This document shows positions 46,561-58,959 of a stretch of 64,000 bases of DNA, one piece after another. A program made the position numbers and the translations under genes. Origin of the DNA: Cryptomeria japonica (taxonomy: Eukaryota > Streptophyta > Pinopsida > Cupressales > Cupressaceae); contig NC_081411.1 in assembly GCF_030272615.1 (NCBI RefSeq), positions 826,820,897-826,884,896 of the forward strand, written 5' to 3'. Position 1 is the stretch's first letter. The number at the start of each line of letters is the position of its first letter. Under the pieces are notes generated by a model. That model did not search any database and was not told the DNA's origin. It saw only the letters and a list, made by a program, of their open reading frames with translations.

Positions 46561-49204
46561 GAGAGCATTGTTGCATATATGTATTTTATCATTTGTTATT
46601 TTTGGACTGTATCTTAGATGGCTCTTGGTAGCCAATTTTGTAGACTTCATTGTACTCCGATAAATGAGATGATATATATGAAGAGATTCCATATTTTGAT
46701 GATATGCATTTGATATGTATGGATGCTATGCAAGATGGTGATTTTTATGATTTTTATGCTTAGATGGATAAGTGTATATGTATGCATTGATGAGATGATT
46801 CCTATATGCATGTTTTTATGATGATTTATGATGTTAGATACTAACATATGAATGCAGGTTTATACATGTGTGCACGTTTTGTTTGATGTAATGCTTTATG
46901 TATGTAATGCCATGATGATGATGTATGCTTATGATGATTTATGAATAGGATTTTGGTGTTTCCTATTTTGATATAATGATGAGATAATGATATGCAATGA
47001 TGTTAATGCAACATTTGAATAAATGATGTTATGTATGTTTATGCATCTAGATGTTTTTAGATGAATGTAATACAGATAAACAAATGTAAAGTACAAATGT
47101 TTATATGATGATGTCTAAATGAATGCATATGTATAATGGATATACAAATGGTATGAACTAATGTTTGGAGACAAATGGTTTTATGATTTTAAATGCCTAA
47201 ATATGATTAAATAAAACTGATAATGTGATGCTACTACAACTTATGGTTTAATAACTGCACCTTAATGCAATTAAAAAGGGATAATGAATGCAATGTAAAT
47301 GAATCCCAAAATAAGCATAATAAGACACTTAATAATGGATGAATGAATGCACCTTTCAACTAATGAATAGATGAATGTATGCAATGATAAATGATAAAGA
47401 TAATAAAGGATGATAAAATGATATTTGATATCTGACACTAGATGAATGCATAGTAAATGGTTAATACAATCAAGGACAATTTGATCATATGAATGAGTCT
47501 AATCATCATGATTATGCAATGATGCAAATGATTTAATGAAGATTAATGTCAATAAACTAAATGAATTATATGCAATTTAATTAAAAATGAAATGAATGTA
47601 CTTAATGCAAAATGCAACTAAATGTAATGATGATATGACCATGAGGAATGCAAGATTTTTGAGACTTTGCATGATGCATTGATGATGTATCAGAGTACTC
47701 GGTCGTGATTGTATCCAAGACCAGCTTAATTTCCACATAACTGTTCATATGGACCCTGTTCATATTTGCATATAAATCATACATTATGAATGAGTGAATG
47801 GATGGGTGATATGCAACAGAATGCAATATATAATCAGATGAGATGAAATGATGATCCATAGTGCTCTATTTTCATCATTGAGCTTTAAAATGTTGGAAGA
47901 GAATACAAGCATCTTGACATAATGATTCAAGATGACCTGAGTATTTCTTACATGGATTTGATATAGCAAGTTAATACAAACAACTTGATATAAGGGTCAA
48001 GTCGACTAGAGTATTGGTTGCAGAATAGACAAGGATCATCTCCATTCATGCATGACTTGGATCGTCCTCCTTGATCTTGAATTGGTCATATCCTGAGACA
48101 AGTGCATACCGTAGTGAGAGATAAAAACCTTTATCCAGTTGGATGAGGAGGAAACAAAGAAGGGTCATTGGTCTAAACAAAATAGTATATACATAAAGAA
48201 TAAAGAATATGGATCCTTGGTAATGGTTCATGCTCATATGGTCGAGGTATACGCTGTAGTCAGCAAGCCATAATGATCTATGACTGCATTTTGCATAAGA
48301 TCATGTAGCTTAGTGAACTTCCCACGTAGACACCATTAGTACATGCCCTAGTACTTCATCGGAATAATGCGCCAAAGAGATACAAACAATGCTATAAGAT
48401 CCTAATATAAATAACCCACAAATCAACCAAGTATTTGATAGCTTAAACAAAATTTTCTTGTCAAAGAAAATGTCATCTTGTCTTTGTTTTGATAAGGAAG
48501 GATGCATCCTTGTTGAAAACAGTTTGATTGTTGATGTTGATTGTTTGGTTGATTGATAAGTGGTTGTTTGTTTGGAGTATGTCGCAATGTTGTTTGGTAT
48601 TTGTGCAGATGAGTATGTACAAGGTGTTTCCATGTTTTTTGATTTTTGATGTTTTTTGATGTTTTTGGATTTTGGAATTGTTTTTGAATGTTTTTGTAAT
48701 TTATTTATTTATTTATTTATTTTTTTGAATGTTTTTGGTATTTTGATGCTTGTTTTGAATTTGTTTGGATTTTGTGAGATAGTTTTGAATGAAGAATTTT
48801 AATGAATCACAAGATAGTGTAGAATCCACTTCCATCAATAGGTTAAGGGCGTTGCCCCCAGTTTAGTCATGACTACAAAAAAGCGAGATGCAAGACGCGT
48901 GTAGTACTTTCTTAATTGTAGATTTATAACAAGCCATGGTGGTAGATGGATGGATGTATGTATGAAGTAGATGTGATCGCAACAAGTCTGAAAGACAATG
49001 AAGCCATAGCCTTTTATGAGTGGCGCCTGTTTGCCAGGTTTTCACCATCGTACTTACCCAAGGTGCCACCAGAGTGGTTGTTCACTGTTTGGATGCATGA
49101 TTTTCCTTTACTATTTTGATGTTTTTGTATTTTCTTTAGGATATTTATCTAGATGTTTTTGGTATTTTTGCCAGTATACATGGGAGCCTGATGCTCTATG
49201 CAGC
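46561..49204. other. Spacer between convergent PMD and gag-pol genes (Gypsy-2)
   Basis: About 2.6 kb rich in ATGATG, ATGCAAT and TGAATG words, with no supported gene. 48640-48790 is rich in TTTTTGATGTTTTT and (TTTA)n. Small minus-strand ORFs here show no domain. Confidence 0.6.
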
Positions 49205-50494
49205 TTATGTGTAAAACCGTTTGAGGTGCATGCTGTTGATCGGATCTGCTAGTGGTTCTCCTTCTGATGTAGCCAACTGATATGCCCCGGACCCAAATAC
49301 AGTAGTGACAACATATGGACCCAGCCAATTTGATTCAAACTTTCCTTGATGTTCTCAATTGGGTTGGTTACGAGGATTTTATCAAAGAACAAGATCACCT
49401 ACCTCAAATGTACGAGGCCTAACTCGGTGATTGTAGCTTCGGCTCATGCACTGCTAATAAGCTTTGAGATGATTGTATGTCGCTTGTCATTTCTCATCAA
49501 GTAGTTCTAAGTCCTGAAGATGTGATACTCTGTATGCTTCATCATTGATGAGATTGTGCAAGGAAACCCGTAGTGATGGTATTTCAACCTCAATAGGTAA
49601 GATAGCTTCTGCTCCATAGACTAGTGAGTAGGGAGTTGCGCCTGTAGGGGTTCGAATGCTAGTTCGATATGCCCATAGTGCTGGATTAAATTGAACATGC
49701 CAATCATGTCTGGCATCATTGACTGTCTTCTTGAGGATTCTCAATATGTTTTTATTTGATGCTTCAGCCTGACCATTGCCTTGTGGGTAATAGGGAGTGG
49801 AAAAGCGATGTTGGATGTGAAATTTCTCATAGAGTTCACGGACATCTTGATTCTTGAAAGGAAGACCATTATATGTGATGATGGACATGGGTACACCATA
49901 CTAGTAGATGATGTAACTAAGGATGAATGAGGTGATCTTCTTGTTGGTAACTTGGGTAAGTGGAACAGCTTCGATCCACTTTGTGAAATATTCGGTGGCG
50001 GTAATAATGAATTTATGGCCATTGGATGAAGATGGATGGATTTTACCCACAAGGTCCAGGCCCCATTGACAAAAAGGCCATGGTGTTGTGATTGGTTGCA
50101 ATTCTTGTGCTAGTGCATGTATTAGGTCTCCATGAATTTGGCATTTCTTGTACTTCCTGACAAAGTAGTAGGAGTCTTAATCCATAGATGGCCAATAGTA
50201 TCCAGTGCGTAGGAGTTTCTTGGCAAGTGACGGATCGCTTGCATGCATTCCACAAATTCCTTCATGTACCTCTTCCAAGGCCTTTATTATCTCATCTTGT
50301 TCCAGACATCGAAGGAGAGTACCATCAAGACTACGTCGGTATAGGGTTTCGGCAATAATGGTATATCGAGCAGTTTGGCGAATTAAGGTTTTACGTTGAT
50401 TATTCGATTGGTTGGGAGGAAGGGTGTGATCGCGAAGATAGGTGTAGAACTCACCGTACCATGGGGATTCAGAACCGATAAGGTGACATATCAT
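49205..50494 (-). pseudogene. int: Gypsy-2 integrase
   Basis: The zinc region has VHEGICGMH but KYKKC where Gypsy-1 has KCPKC, so one zinc-ligand Cys is Tyr. In the core, Asp in GLDLVG and Glu in GQAEASN are present, but the second catalytic Asp is Tyr (ITYNGLPF, codon 49871-49873). The C-terminal part keeps WLGPYVV and ends HLKRFYT. Stops occur at about 50178, 49900, 49485 and further on. It is inactive on two counts. Confidence 0.88.
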
Positions 50495-50529
50495 CTTGGA
50501 TTTAGGGATATCATAAGCAAGGATCCAAA

Positions 50530-51397
50530 GCTATTCTACCAAGAACTCGTAACGTGTTGAATTTTGTGGAAGATCTAGGAGAGATGTGATAGTAGCCATA
50601 GTGTCAGTAGCTTGAGTTTGATCTCGTGGTATCTGTTCAAAGGTAATTGTAGTAAATGATGCCTTTAGACTGTCCACCATTTGCTTGTATGGCATGAGTT
50701 TATCATCCTTGGTCTGATATTCATCAGTTGCTTGTCAAATGACTAGTTGTGAGTTGCCATATACTTGTAGTTCTTGTAATTTCTATTGTATGGCTAGCCT
50801 GAGTCCTGTGATCAAGGCCTCATACTCTGCTATGTTGTTAGTGCATGGAAATGTGAGCCTGTAAGACTTCGGGATGTTGTCACCTTGAGGTGTGATAAAC
50901 AGGATGCCTACCCCTGAGCCATGCGTAGTGTATGAACCATCAAAGTATAGTTTCCATGGTTGTGTTGTTGTGATCATGAATATCTCTTCATTTGGAAAAT
51001 TGGAAATGAGAGGATGATCGCCTATGAGTGGTGCTTCGGCCAATTGATCTACAATAACTTGTCCTTTGATAGCCTTACGGTCTACATACTCGATGTCAAA
51101 TTCACTTAGAATCATAACCCATTTGGCCAAGCGGCTTGTCAATGCTGCTTTGCTCAGTAAATACTTTAGTGGATCAATCTTTGCAATGAGCTGTACCTTG
51201 TGTGTTAACAGATAGTGCCTTATTTTTGTTGCTGCCAGGATTACTGCTAGGCAAGCTCGCTCAATAGGTGTGTAATTGAGTTCATAGCCAACCAGTGTAC
51301 GAGAGATGTAGTAAATAGCACACTCTTTCCCTTCTACATTATGTTGTGCCAATAGTACACCCAATGCTGTACTTGTTGCTGATATATAGAGTAGCAA
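50530..51397 (-). pseudogene. Gypsy-2 RNase H and archaeal-type RNase H
   Basis: The first RNase H has LLYISATSTALGVLLAQ and YYISRTLVGYELNYTPIERA. The second has Asp in LYFDGS and Glu in AEYEAL, but the third catalytic residue reads YGNSQLV (codon 50753-50755) instead of GDSQLV. A TAG replaces Trp near 50783. The pair of domains marks the Tat lineage. Confidence 0.87.
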
Positions 51398-51595
51398 AGG
51401 TCAACTTGGATCTGGTGGGATCAACAATGGTGTATTCATAAGATAGTCTTTGAGCATCTGGAATGCTTGTTGGCATCTGGCATCCCACTGAAAGCGGATG
51501 TTCTTGTGTAACAAGTGTGTAAAAGGATGACACTTATCTGCCAGTTGTGCAATGAATCTTCGGATGGATTATAGTCGTCCTTGTAATGTTCTTAG

Positions 51596-52471
51596 CTAAC
51601 TGATATTCTTTGGTGGTGGCATGTCCATGATTGCTTTTACCTTTGCTGGGTCGACCTTAATACCTTTACTTGAGACAATGTATCCTAGAAGCTTCCCGAA
51701 GGTTACTCCAAAGACACATTTCTTTGGGTTGAGTCGAACATGGTATTGTTCTAGTCTATCAAATATTTTATCTAATATGTTGAGATGCCCTTCTCTACTG
51801 AGTGATTTTGCTAGTAAGTCATCAACATAATATTCCATCATAGTATGCATCATGTCATGGAAGATGGTGGTCATTGCTCATTGATAGGTCGCTCCTACAT
51901 TCTTTAGACCGAAAGGCATTACATTCCAACAATATGTACCCCATGGACATGTGAAGGTTGTCTTATGTTGATCCTCTGGTGTGATCTTTATCTAATTGTA
52001 TCCTAAAAATCCATCCATGAGTGAAAGCATGGCATGTCGTTCTGTTAGGTCTACTATGATGTCGATATTTGGTAGGGGAAAGTCATCCTTAGGACATGCC
52101 TTATTCAAATCTCTGAAGTCAGTACAAATGTGGATGCCCCCTTTTGGTTTGCCGACAGGCACAATGCTGGATATCCAATCTGCATAATCAATTGGTCTAA
52201 TGAAACCAACATCTAAGAGTTTCTTGAGTTCTATTTTGACTAGCACTGCACTCTGAGGATGCATCTTACGAAGCTTCTGCTTGACAGGTTTGGCTCCTTT
52301 TGCTACAGTGAGGTGATGCATGACTAAATCAAGATCAAGCCCAGGCATGTCTGCATATGACCATGCAAAGTTGATCTGACGCTTCTGGAAGAATTTGACA
52401 AATTTAGGTTGTTCCTCTGGAGTTAGAAGAGATGCCAGATGTATGAGGTGAGGAGTTTCAGGAGTGCCCAC
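51596..52471 (-). pseudogene. Gypsy-2 reverse transcriptase
   Basis: FAWSYADMPGLDLDL, KQKLRKMHP, GFIRPIDYADW, DFRDLNKACPKDDFPLP, MPFGLKN and the intact active site YYVDDLLAKS near 51830. Stops replace Gln in GYNQIKI and Arg in TYQRAMT, as judged from Gypsy-1. The polymerase motif itself is intact, unlike that of Gypsy-1. Confidence 0.9.
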
Positions 52472-52507
52472 ATTGTATTCATTGGTTTCTTCAATGAGAA
52501 TCGTTGA

Positions 52508-53446
52508 TCATTCCTGTTGTGTACTAGCAGGGAGAATGTCAAACCCTTCATCCTCAGGTGCCTCAAAGAGGTTTTCACCGTTGGATACACTCTTTCTTTT
52601 TACTTTTATTGAATCAAACAGTGCCATGATGTGGTTTTCACTAGAAGATCCATGTTTTATTATTATATTTTTGCATCTGAAAGGTTTGGCATCCACCTCA
52701 AAGTATGTTGCGCTATTAAGTTCTATGGTGAATCCAGCTTTGTGATCCCCGCTTGGTAGGTTATCCCTTAATTCCAAAAAGTCAATGATGGCCTCGTCAT
52801 TTTGGAAGAGGTCAAGACATGGGGGATTTGGTTGGTTCCATTCGATGAGTTCAGGATGGATAATGGGCATTACTTCATCGATTAGGTTAAGTTCGTTAGA
52901 TGTATCAGTGAGGGTTAAGACGTTATGGTGAAGGTCATTGATGGTACTCTCCCTGTCAGAATCAGGCATAGGATGTGACGTAGGGTCTGTGGAAGAAGCT
53001 TCCAGCTTAGGAACCCAAGAATTCTTTATATGTGCTTCTCCATAAACAGGGATGTCTTTGCGGGGTGGTGGTGGTGATGTGTCTTCCTCATCTGAAGTGT
53101 TAAGCTGTATGGAATCAAATTCCCATTCATTTGAGTCAGTCTCTGAATCACTTTCCAGCATTTGATTACTATAACATACTGGGATGTCCGTTGTGTTAAA
53201 CACTATGGGTGTGATCGGTTGATGTACCTTTGTAGATGAAATGATCGGTGTTGTAGGAAGGATGATAGGGATCAAAGAATCTGATATGGGTAGTATCGGT
53301 AGTGTTGACTCAGTTGCTACTGTTGGAACTGTTGGTGGTGTAGATACTGCTATGGGTTCTGATACAGTTGCTGCTGCTAATGGTGTTATTGATGGTATTG
53401 CTGCTGCTGATGGGATTACTGGTTTGCTTGGTGGGATGATTGGCAT
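52508..53446 (-). pseudogene. Gypsy-2 Pro/Thr-rich and acidic linker
   Basis: A 312-residue open segment between G-patch and RT. The first ~80 residues are Pro/Ile/Thr/Ala-rich, and the rest is acidic (SDSETDSNEWEFDS). The corresponding part of Gypsy-1 (11896-11050) is also acidic but diverged. It is probably a flexible spacer. Confidence 0.65.
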
Positions 53447-53575
53447 TGTAGATGGTTGTGTTGGGATTTCAAGCCTCGGTGGGGCAGTTGCAATGGTGTT
53501 TGATGCTACTTTGATAATGAAAGGTGTCCTCTTTGTAATAGGCTGATATAGTGGTTTGTTGGGTTTTCCTTTGAA

Positions 53576-54223
53576 TCAGAGCTTAGGAAATATCTTTTTT
53601 TCAAAGCCTAGGCCTGTATTACCTTTGGGCTTTAATTCTAGCAGTAGAGGTTCATGTCTTCCTTGTTTGCAATATCCCAAAGCACTCTGACCATCATACC
53701 CCATTCTTTGCATAATGAGGAGGCCTTTGCCATATTGACCCATAGGAAGCGTAGCTTGTGGTATAGCAGTGGTGATGGGATCTTTATAGATCCATTCCGC
53801 TAAACCCTCATCTTGGGTTTCTTCTTCTTGACTTTTTCCAAGGATGAAAGGCATTAAAGCACATGCTGACATGATCAGTGGTTGCTGGAGTAACTGCTGC
53901 AGTTTTCCATATGTTCTAGGAGAAGTGGGCATTTGTCCCACACAAAAGAGTTGACTCAAATTGTATTCCCCAGGACCTTCCTCTACTATTTTCATCTTAA
54001 GATTTTCTTGCTTGGGTATAGTGGTGTTCAAACTGGCAAGAGAGGCTGGACTTATATATGATGTGGAGGAAATGGCTTCTCTATTATTAGGAACGGTAAT
54101 CTCTAGTTGATGATTGATGTTATGACAATATGCAAATGGATTTGCATCACCTAGGATTGTGATCTCTACACCGTTATGTGGGAACTTGATACATTGATGG
54201 TAGGTATATGGAAAGGCTTGCAT
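53576..54223 (-). pseudogene. Gypsy-2 G-patch segment
   Basis: A 215-residue open segment. Residues 165-207 (53603-53731) hold the G-patch: GKGLLIMQRMGYDG, a middle part, and TGLGFEKK. The order protease, G-patch, linker, RT is as in Gypsy-1. Confidence 0.75.
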
Positions 54224-54232
54224 GGCATGTAT

Positions 54233-54664
54233 CTAAGGTCTTCCTAATAATAGATTGTATGGCAGAGGAAGGTCCAAAACCTGATAGATGATGTGTTTCA
54301 CCACAGGGCCCACTCGGATTGGTAGTACCACCGCTCCTTTGGAGGAATTCTCTGCATCATCATAGGCCTTAATTGTGATCTTCTTGCGAGGATCCACGGA
54401 TTCAATGGCATATCCCAATGTTGTGACCAACTACAGTGTACAAATATTTAGGCCTGCTCCATTATTGATCAAGACTCGCTTGATCCTATGTTGGTTGATA
54501 AAGCCTTCAATGTGTAGCGAAGCGTTATGAGGTTGCTGGAAGGAAGAGTTGTCACTTTCAGAAAAAGTGAGACAAGGTGATGACTTTAGACTTCCAACCA
54601 TGGCTTGAAATTGGTTTGTATTCAGGTTAGCAGGGACCGACACCTCTTGGAGAGCTTGATCCAA
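54233..54664 (-). pseudogene. Gypsy-2 aspartic protease
   Basis: The active site reads VLINNGAGLNI, so the catalytic Asp is Asn (codon 54464-54466; Gypsy-1 has VLIDGGA). The C-terminal YNLLLGRP is followed by a TAG where Gypsy-1 has Trp. A stop near 54431 separates the two halves. It would be catalytically dead. Confidence 0.82.
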
Positions 54665-56516
54665 GATTGTTTATGAGATGGAGATAAGCGCAAGAGCTCT
54701 AAAATGGATATAAGCGCAGGTGTTTTGTCTAATTGTTCCACAAGATTGTACTGCTTTGGTATGGAGGTGGTGCCTTGTGGAGCTGCCTTTATGGTAACCT
54801 TGCCACGACGTGTAACAACATTGCAATTGGAGTTGGGATTCTTGATAGTTATAGTTGCAATTTGTTCACTAGCATCATACAGGTGATTCACAGTATAATT
54901 ATACACAGCCTATGTATAATCAGTGGTATCAGTGCCTCTCTTAGAAGTGGAAGGACCCCTTTGATCTTGTGATGGAAGTGGATTTTTGAACATCAGATGA
55001 TCATTGTTTGTTGTTTTTGGGTAATGTCCTTCTATTTCAATTTCACCTCGGTCAATAAGATCTTGAATAAGAACTTTTAATCTGTGACAATTACTTGTCT
55101 TGTGTCCTCTCCCTTGGTGGAAATCACAATGTTCAGTATCTCTCCACCATGCAGGTTTGACCTGAGGCTCATAGTTTGATGTTTTAGGTAGAGTGACCAA
55201 ATTTTGAGAAATGAGTTGTTGCAATACTGTTTTGATGGGTTCCCCTAAGGGAGTGTATGTTCATTTCTTTTTTGCTGACGAGGTCTAGGTTCATCGTGAG
55301 ATGTGATGCGACCTTGATTTGAAGGAATAATTGTGTTATTCTAAGGTGGAGGATTCTGTCCTGCAAACTGAACCACAAGTTGTGCACTTTTGATAGTTCT
55401 GGCATCCACAACCCCATCGTTGACGATGTTCTTGTTTTTGTTCCAAAAGCTTGGTTTATCACTATTGAAGCATGGGCGAGGACCATCCTTTGGTTCATTA
55501 TAGATTTTGATAAGTCCTTTCTTGATGAGGGCCCGCTCACATTTCAAACCCTCGGTGATCATGTCATTAAAAGAGTCTGTGTCTTTGACATCCAAGTGAA
55601 ATTCCATTTCTTCATTTAAGTTGGAAATGAATATTTCCACTAGTTCTCATTCTGGTAACTAAAGAGAACGTCTGCTAGACATTTGATGCCATCGTTGGAG
55701 GAATACTGAGAATAGTTCACTTGGTTTTTGTTTAGTGTTGCACAGATCAGCCATGGTGATGTCATGTTCAATGTTATGAGAGTAATGTGCCAAGAACTTT
55801 TGGATTAGTTCTTCAAAGGTCCTAATGCCACCTGGTAGTTGGGAAAACCATGATGTGGTTGTTCCTCCCAAGCTTTGGGGAAAAAGGCGCATTAGGTATG
55901 TGTCTTCATATGCCACTTCGAGGCAAGCGGAATGAAATTCTCTGACATGATCGTGAGGATCTCCCTTTCCTCTATATTTTTCGAATTTGGGTGTTTCAAA
56001 TCCTCATGGAAAGGGTGGCATATAAAGATTTCTATCAAAAGGATAGGGACAGATGTCATTGAGTGAGAATTGGTTAGTCTTGACACCACTATGAAGTTGT
56101 TGGGTGAGATTCTCGACTTGTTGCCACAACATCTCCATTTCATTTGGAGGAGGAGGTGGTGGGTTACCTCAAGGAATGTTATATCTAATGGGATCTCTTC
56201 CTCTTTCTTCTTCATGGCAACTTTGTCATTCTGATGCTTGTCTTAATTGGGCAAGATCAAAGTCAAAGGGGAGCTTGGCTCCTTCTTGAGCGAGCTTTAA
56301 AAAGTGAGCATCTGCATTGCTCCTGAGTATTTCCTCAAAAAGTTTGTTAAAGAGAGGGTTATGCTGAGCCCTTTCTATTGTTGTAGGAGTAGGAGTACTT
56401 GGGTTTTCGTCAATCGCATTTCCTCCAAGTGCTTCTTGGAATTCATTGAGATTTTCCTCCTCTTCTTCTTCAATTTCTGCTTCTCGTTGCCTTGACTGTG
56501 ATTGGGTGTGAGCCAT
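54665..56516 (-). pseudogene. gag: Gypsy-2 gag
   Basis: Starts MAHTQSQSRQREAE at 56516 and has an acidic EEEEE stretch. The capsid region includes YLMRLFPQSLGGTTTSWFS and FLQRWHQM, and a zinc-knuckle-like CDFHQGRGHKTSNC lies near 55130. It carries several stops and a frameshift near 55260. A second shift near 54670 joins it to the protease. Confidence 0.83.
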
Positions 56517-56962
56517 TTTGTTTACAAGTTTTTGTTGAAGTTGAGCGAAAATGATGATGAGGTGTTGATGAAATGAAAGATTGATGTTTGGTGAATTGTG
56601 TTGCATGTGGATCTCTAGCACTTTTAAGGTAGATGTAACCAAAATTCCTTCTTTGAATTACTTGTTCGTTTGATAAGGTTTTATGTGATAAGGTGTAGAA
56701 AGATTTGAGATGTGTTACAAATTTAACTACCTAGTAATGAGAGGATTCACTCATGAACTAGTTTTAACCTGCATAGATGTGTCTTTTAGGATGAGCTTAT
56801 CCTAGATGTAGAAACAATCTAAAAAGTGATGTGATGTGTTTGATTCAAGCAATATCTAAAAAGAGAACTTAGGAAAAGAACCTTTTAATGTTTTGAGAGT
56901 TGGAACGGATTGATGATGAAGGGATGATGTATGAATGAGATGATGGATGAAATGTTTTAACT
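56517..56962 (-). other. Gap between pre-gag ORF and gag (Gypsy-2)
   Basis: 446 bases without a supported gene. In Gypsy-1 the same two ORFs are only one base apart, so this gap is either an insertion here or a loss there. Confidence 0.5.
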
Positions 56963-57346
56963 TCAATAAAAGCTTTGTGTTACAAATGGAACAAATTCTA
57001 CATCTTCCCTCTCGAGCGTTGGTGGCATTTCTCGAGTTATGTTGTATGTGATACAAACATTTGGGAAGAAGTTGGGATTGATCTTGCCTCCTTGGTTTTT
57101 GTGATAACGCAAAGCTCTATATTGCATAAAAGCTCTGTGGTTCAATGATTCTGAATCAAATTGGTTTGTTTTGCCTTGAAGGTAGAGACACATGTGATGT
57201 AGAAAAACTCTATGACAGACAAAGATTTGTCTATTGAGATAGAAGAATTTCCTCCTTTTAATCAAAGCCTTTGAGCTCAATGGTCTTCCTTTCAAGTTGA
57301 TGTTCTGATGATGATTCTTCTTTCACAAGATGTGAAGAATGGTCAT
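56963..57346 (-). pseudogene. Conserved small ORF upstream of gag (Gypsy-2)
   Basis: 127 codons from ATG 57346 to the stop at 56963, with one in-frame TGA at codon 8, where Gypsy-1 has Arg. It aligns with 15339-15725: MT..HIL start, basic KRRKFFYLNRQ, HRVFLHH, GGKIN, VCITYN and the end FVTQSFY. No known domain. See the Gypsy-1 entry. Confidence 0.7.
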
Positions 57347-58399
57347 AAAGTTTGATACTTTGTTGTTTGCACTTTGTTTTTTCTTTTTTTCAAATTTTTG
57401 GTTGTTTTGCAAGATGTTTGGTTGGATGAATACTTGTTTTAGAATTGATTGTTGATTTTTCTTTGAAAAGAAACAAAAGCAAGCACACAAACACAAGAAT
57501 GTTGCTTAAAAGGCACAAATGAGTATGGGTCTAGATCAACCCAATCTTTGGACTTTGTATGACTCTTTCCTTTAAGTGTATTTTAGGTGTTTTATTTCCA
57601 AAGCCTGAAGTCGGCTCAATTTGTACTTGGTCTTGACTAACATGAAGACACTTCAAACACTTTGTATCCCTAAGGTCAAATGGCCAGTTGTGATAAATTC
57701 AGCCCACATCTTGATATTTCTTTGACTTTGGTACTACATACCTTATGAATCCTGTTATGGTAGGTAAGGATGTGATATACTAAGTCTTGCACAAGTATAA
57801 CAAATAGATGATCCCTATGATGGGGGAGTCACCACTTTTATCAAGCCACAAGTGACTTTTCAAAAAGCTATGTTTCTACTCAAGGAAATATGTATGGTGA
57901 GTATCTTGGGAGCAAAACCATCTATGCTCTTGCACTGAATTATATCTCAAATATTCTCAATCAATAGAACGGGTGGGCTACTACTTAAAGATGTTTAGTC
58001 ATTTTCAATGTCTTTGGACATAAGTTCATTCTGCAATGACTCACTTAAGAGCCTTGTAACTTGTGGTGGGGCCCGTTTGTCCTTTTGGCAAGTTACACTG
58101 TAGGAACAGCTATACCCAAGGCTACAGCTTTCACTCTCACCTGATTTCTATAGCGGCTCGAAGGATTTACCGTGTGAGGTCATTCCCAAGAGTGATGTGT
58201 CTCTTGGCAAGCCTCTCTTAAAAAGATAAAAATTTGAGCGTTACTAACACTTTACTCTTGCACCTAGGACCACGAAAACCAAGGGAGAGGATAGTGTGTG
58301 TTAGAAGTAGGACCACTCGACCAACTTTTTGCACAAGTGTGCCAAGCACGAAAAATACTTGTTCTTTTTAACTTGCCATCGCAATGTGTTCTAACTATT

Positions 58400-58415
58400 T
58401 GGAGATGTTTCTCCA
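58400..58415 (-). other. Conserved leader hairpin (Gypsy-2)
   Basis: TGGAGATGTTTCTCCA, 5-bp stem and 6-base loop, matching 17481-17496 in Gypsy-1. Confidence 0.5.
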
Positions 58416-58959
58416 ATAATCATGGTGTTCTTTTTAACTTCAAAGGCAATATGTTTAAGTAACTAGGAAAATGAAATCCTGGTCAACTTAATAAAAAGCA
58501 CATTTGCTTGAAGTAAATTGCTTGCAGAAAATTGAAACAAGTGGATTGTAAGTTTTAATTGCACCAAAATTTGAAGTGTGGCTTGTAAATTTTTGCTTAA
58601 GTTTGATGCTAGAAATGGATTTGTTTTTGTTGATTTTAAGCACCAAATGAAAAGTTAAGCCTAAACTTGCAATAAACAAAAGTTGTTTTGTTAAATTTTA
58701 TAGCACCAAACACAAATTTTGATCCTAAGCTTGCAAGAAAGCAAATTTTGTGTTGTTCAATTTTTAAAACACCAAAAGGAAGTTTTTGATTTTTAAGAGG
58801 TTGTTTTTTAGACTTGCACAAGAGACAAAGAGTTAGTAAAAATCGAACCTATGGTGGGCTTCCACAAGCCTAAGAATTTTTCTTTTTTCGATTACAGGGT
58901 AGTTTTTACAACATTCTGTTACAATAGCACTAATCTATGTTTAAACAGAAGCATTTTTT

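Larger units (their letters stand above)
49205..56516 (-). pseudogene. gag-pol: Gypsy-2 gag-pol polyprotein
   Basis: ATG at 56516 to TAA at 49205, about 2437 codons. The frame is constant from 56516 to about 55340, changes near 55260 and again near 54670, and is then constant through protease, G-patch, RT, RNase H domains and integrase to 49205. Many stops interrupt it. Compared with Gypsy-1 most replace Gln, Arg or Trp codons. Several active-site residues are altered (see the domain entries). Confidence 0.9.

Noticed and set aside
53241-53546. Plus-strand Gly/Val-rich ORF
   Set aside because: Antisense shadow of the Pro/Thr-rich linker of Gypsy-2 gag-pol.
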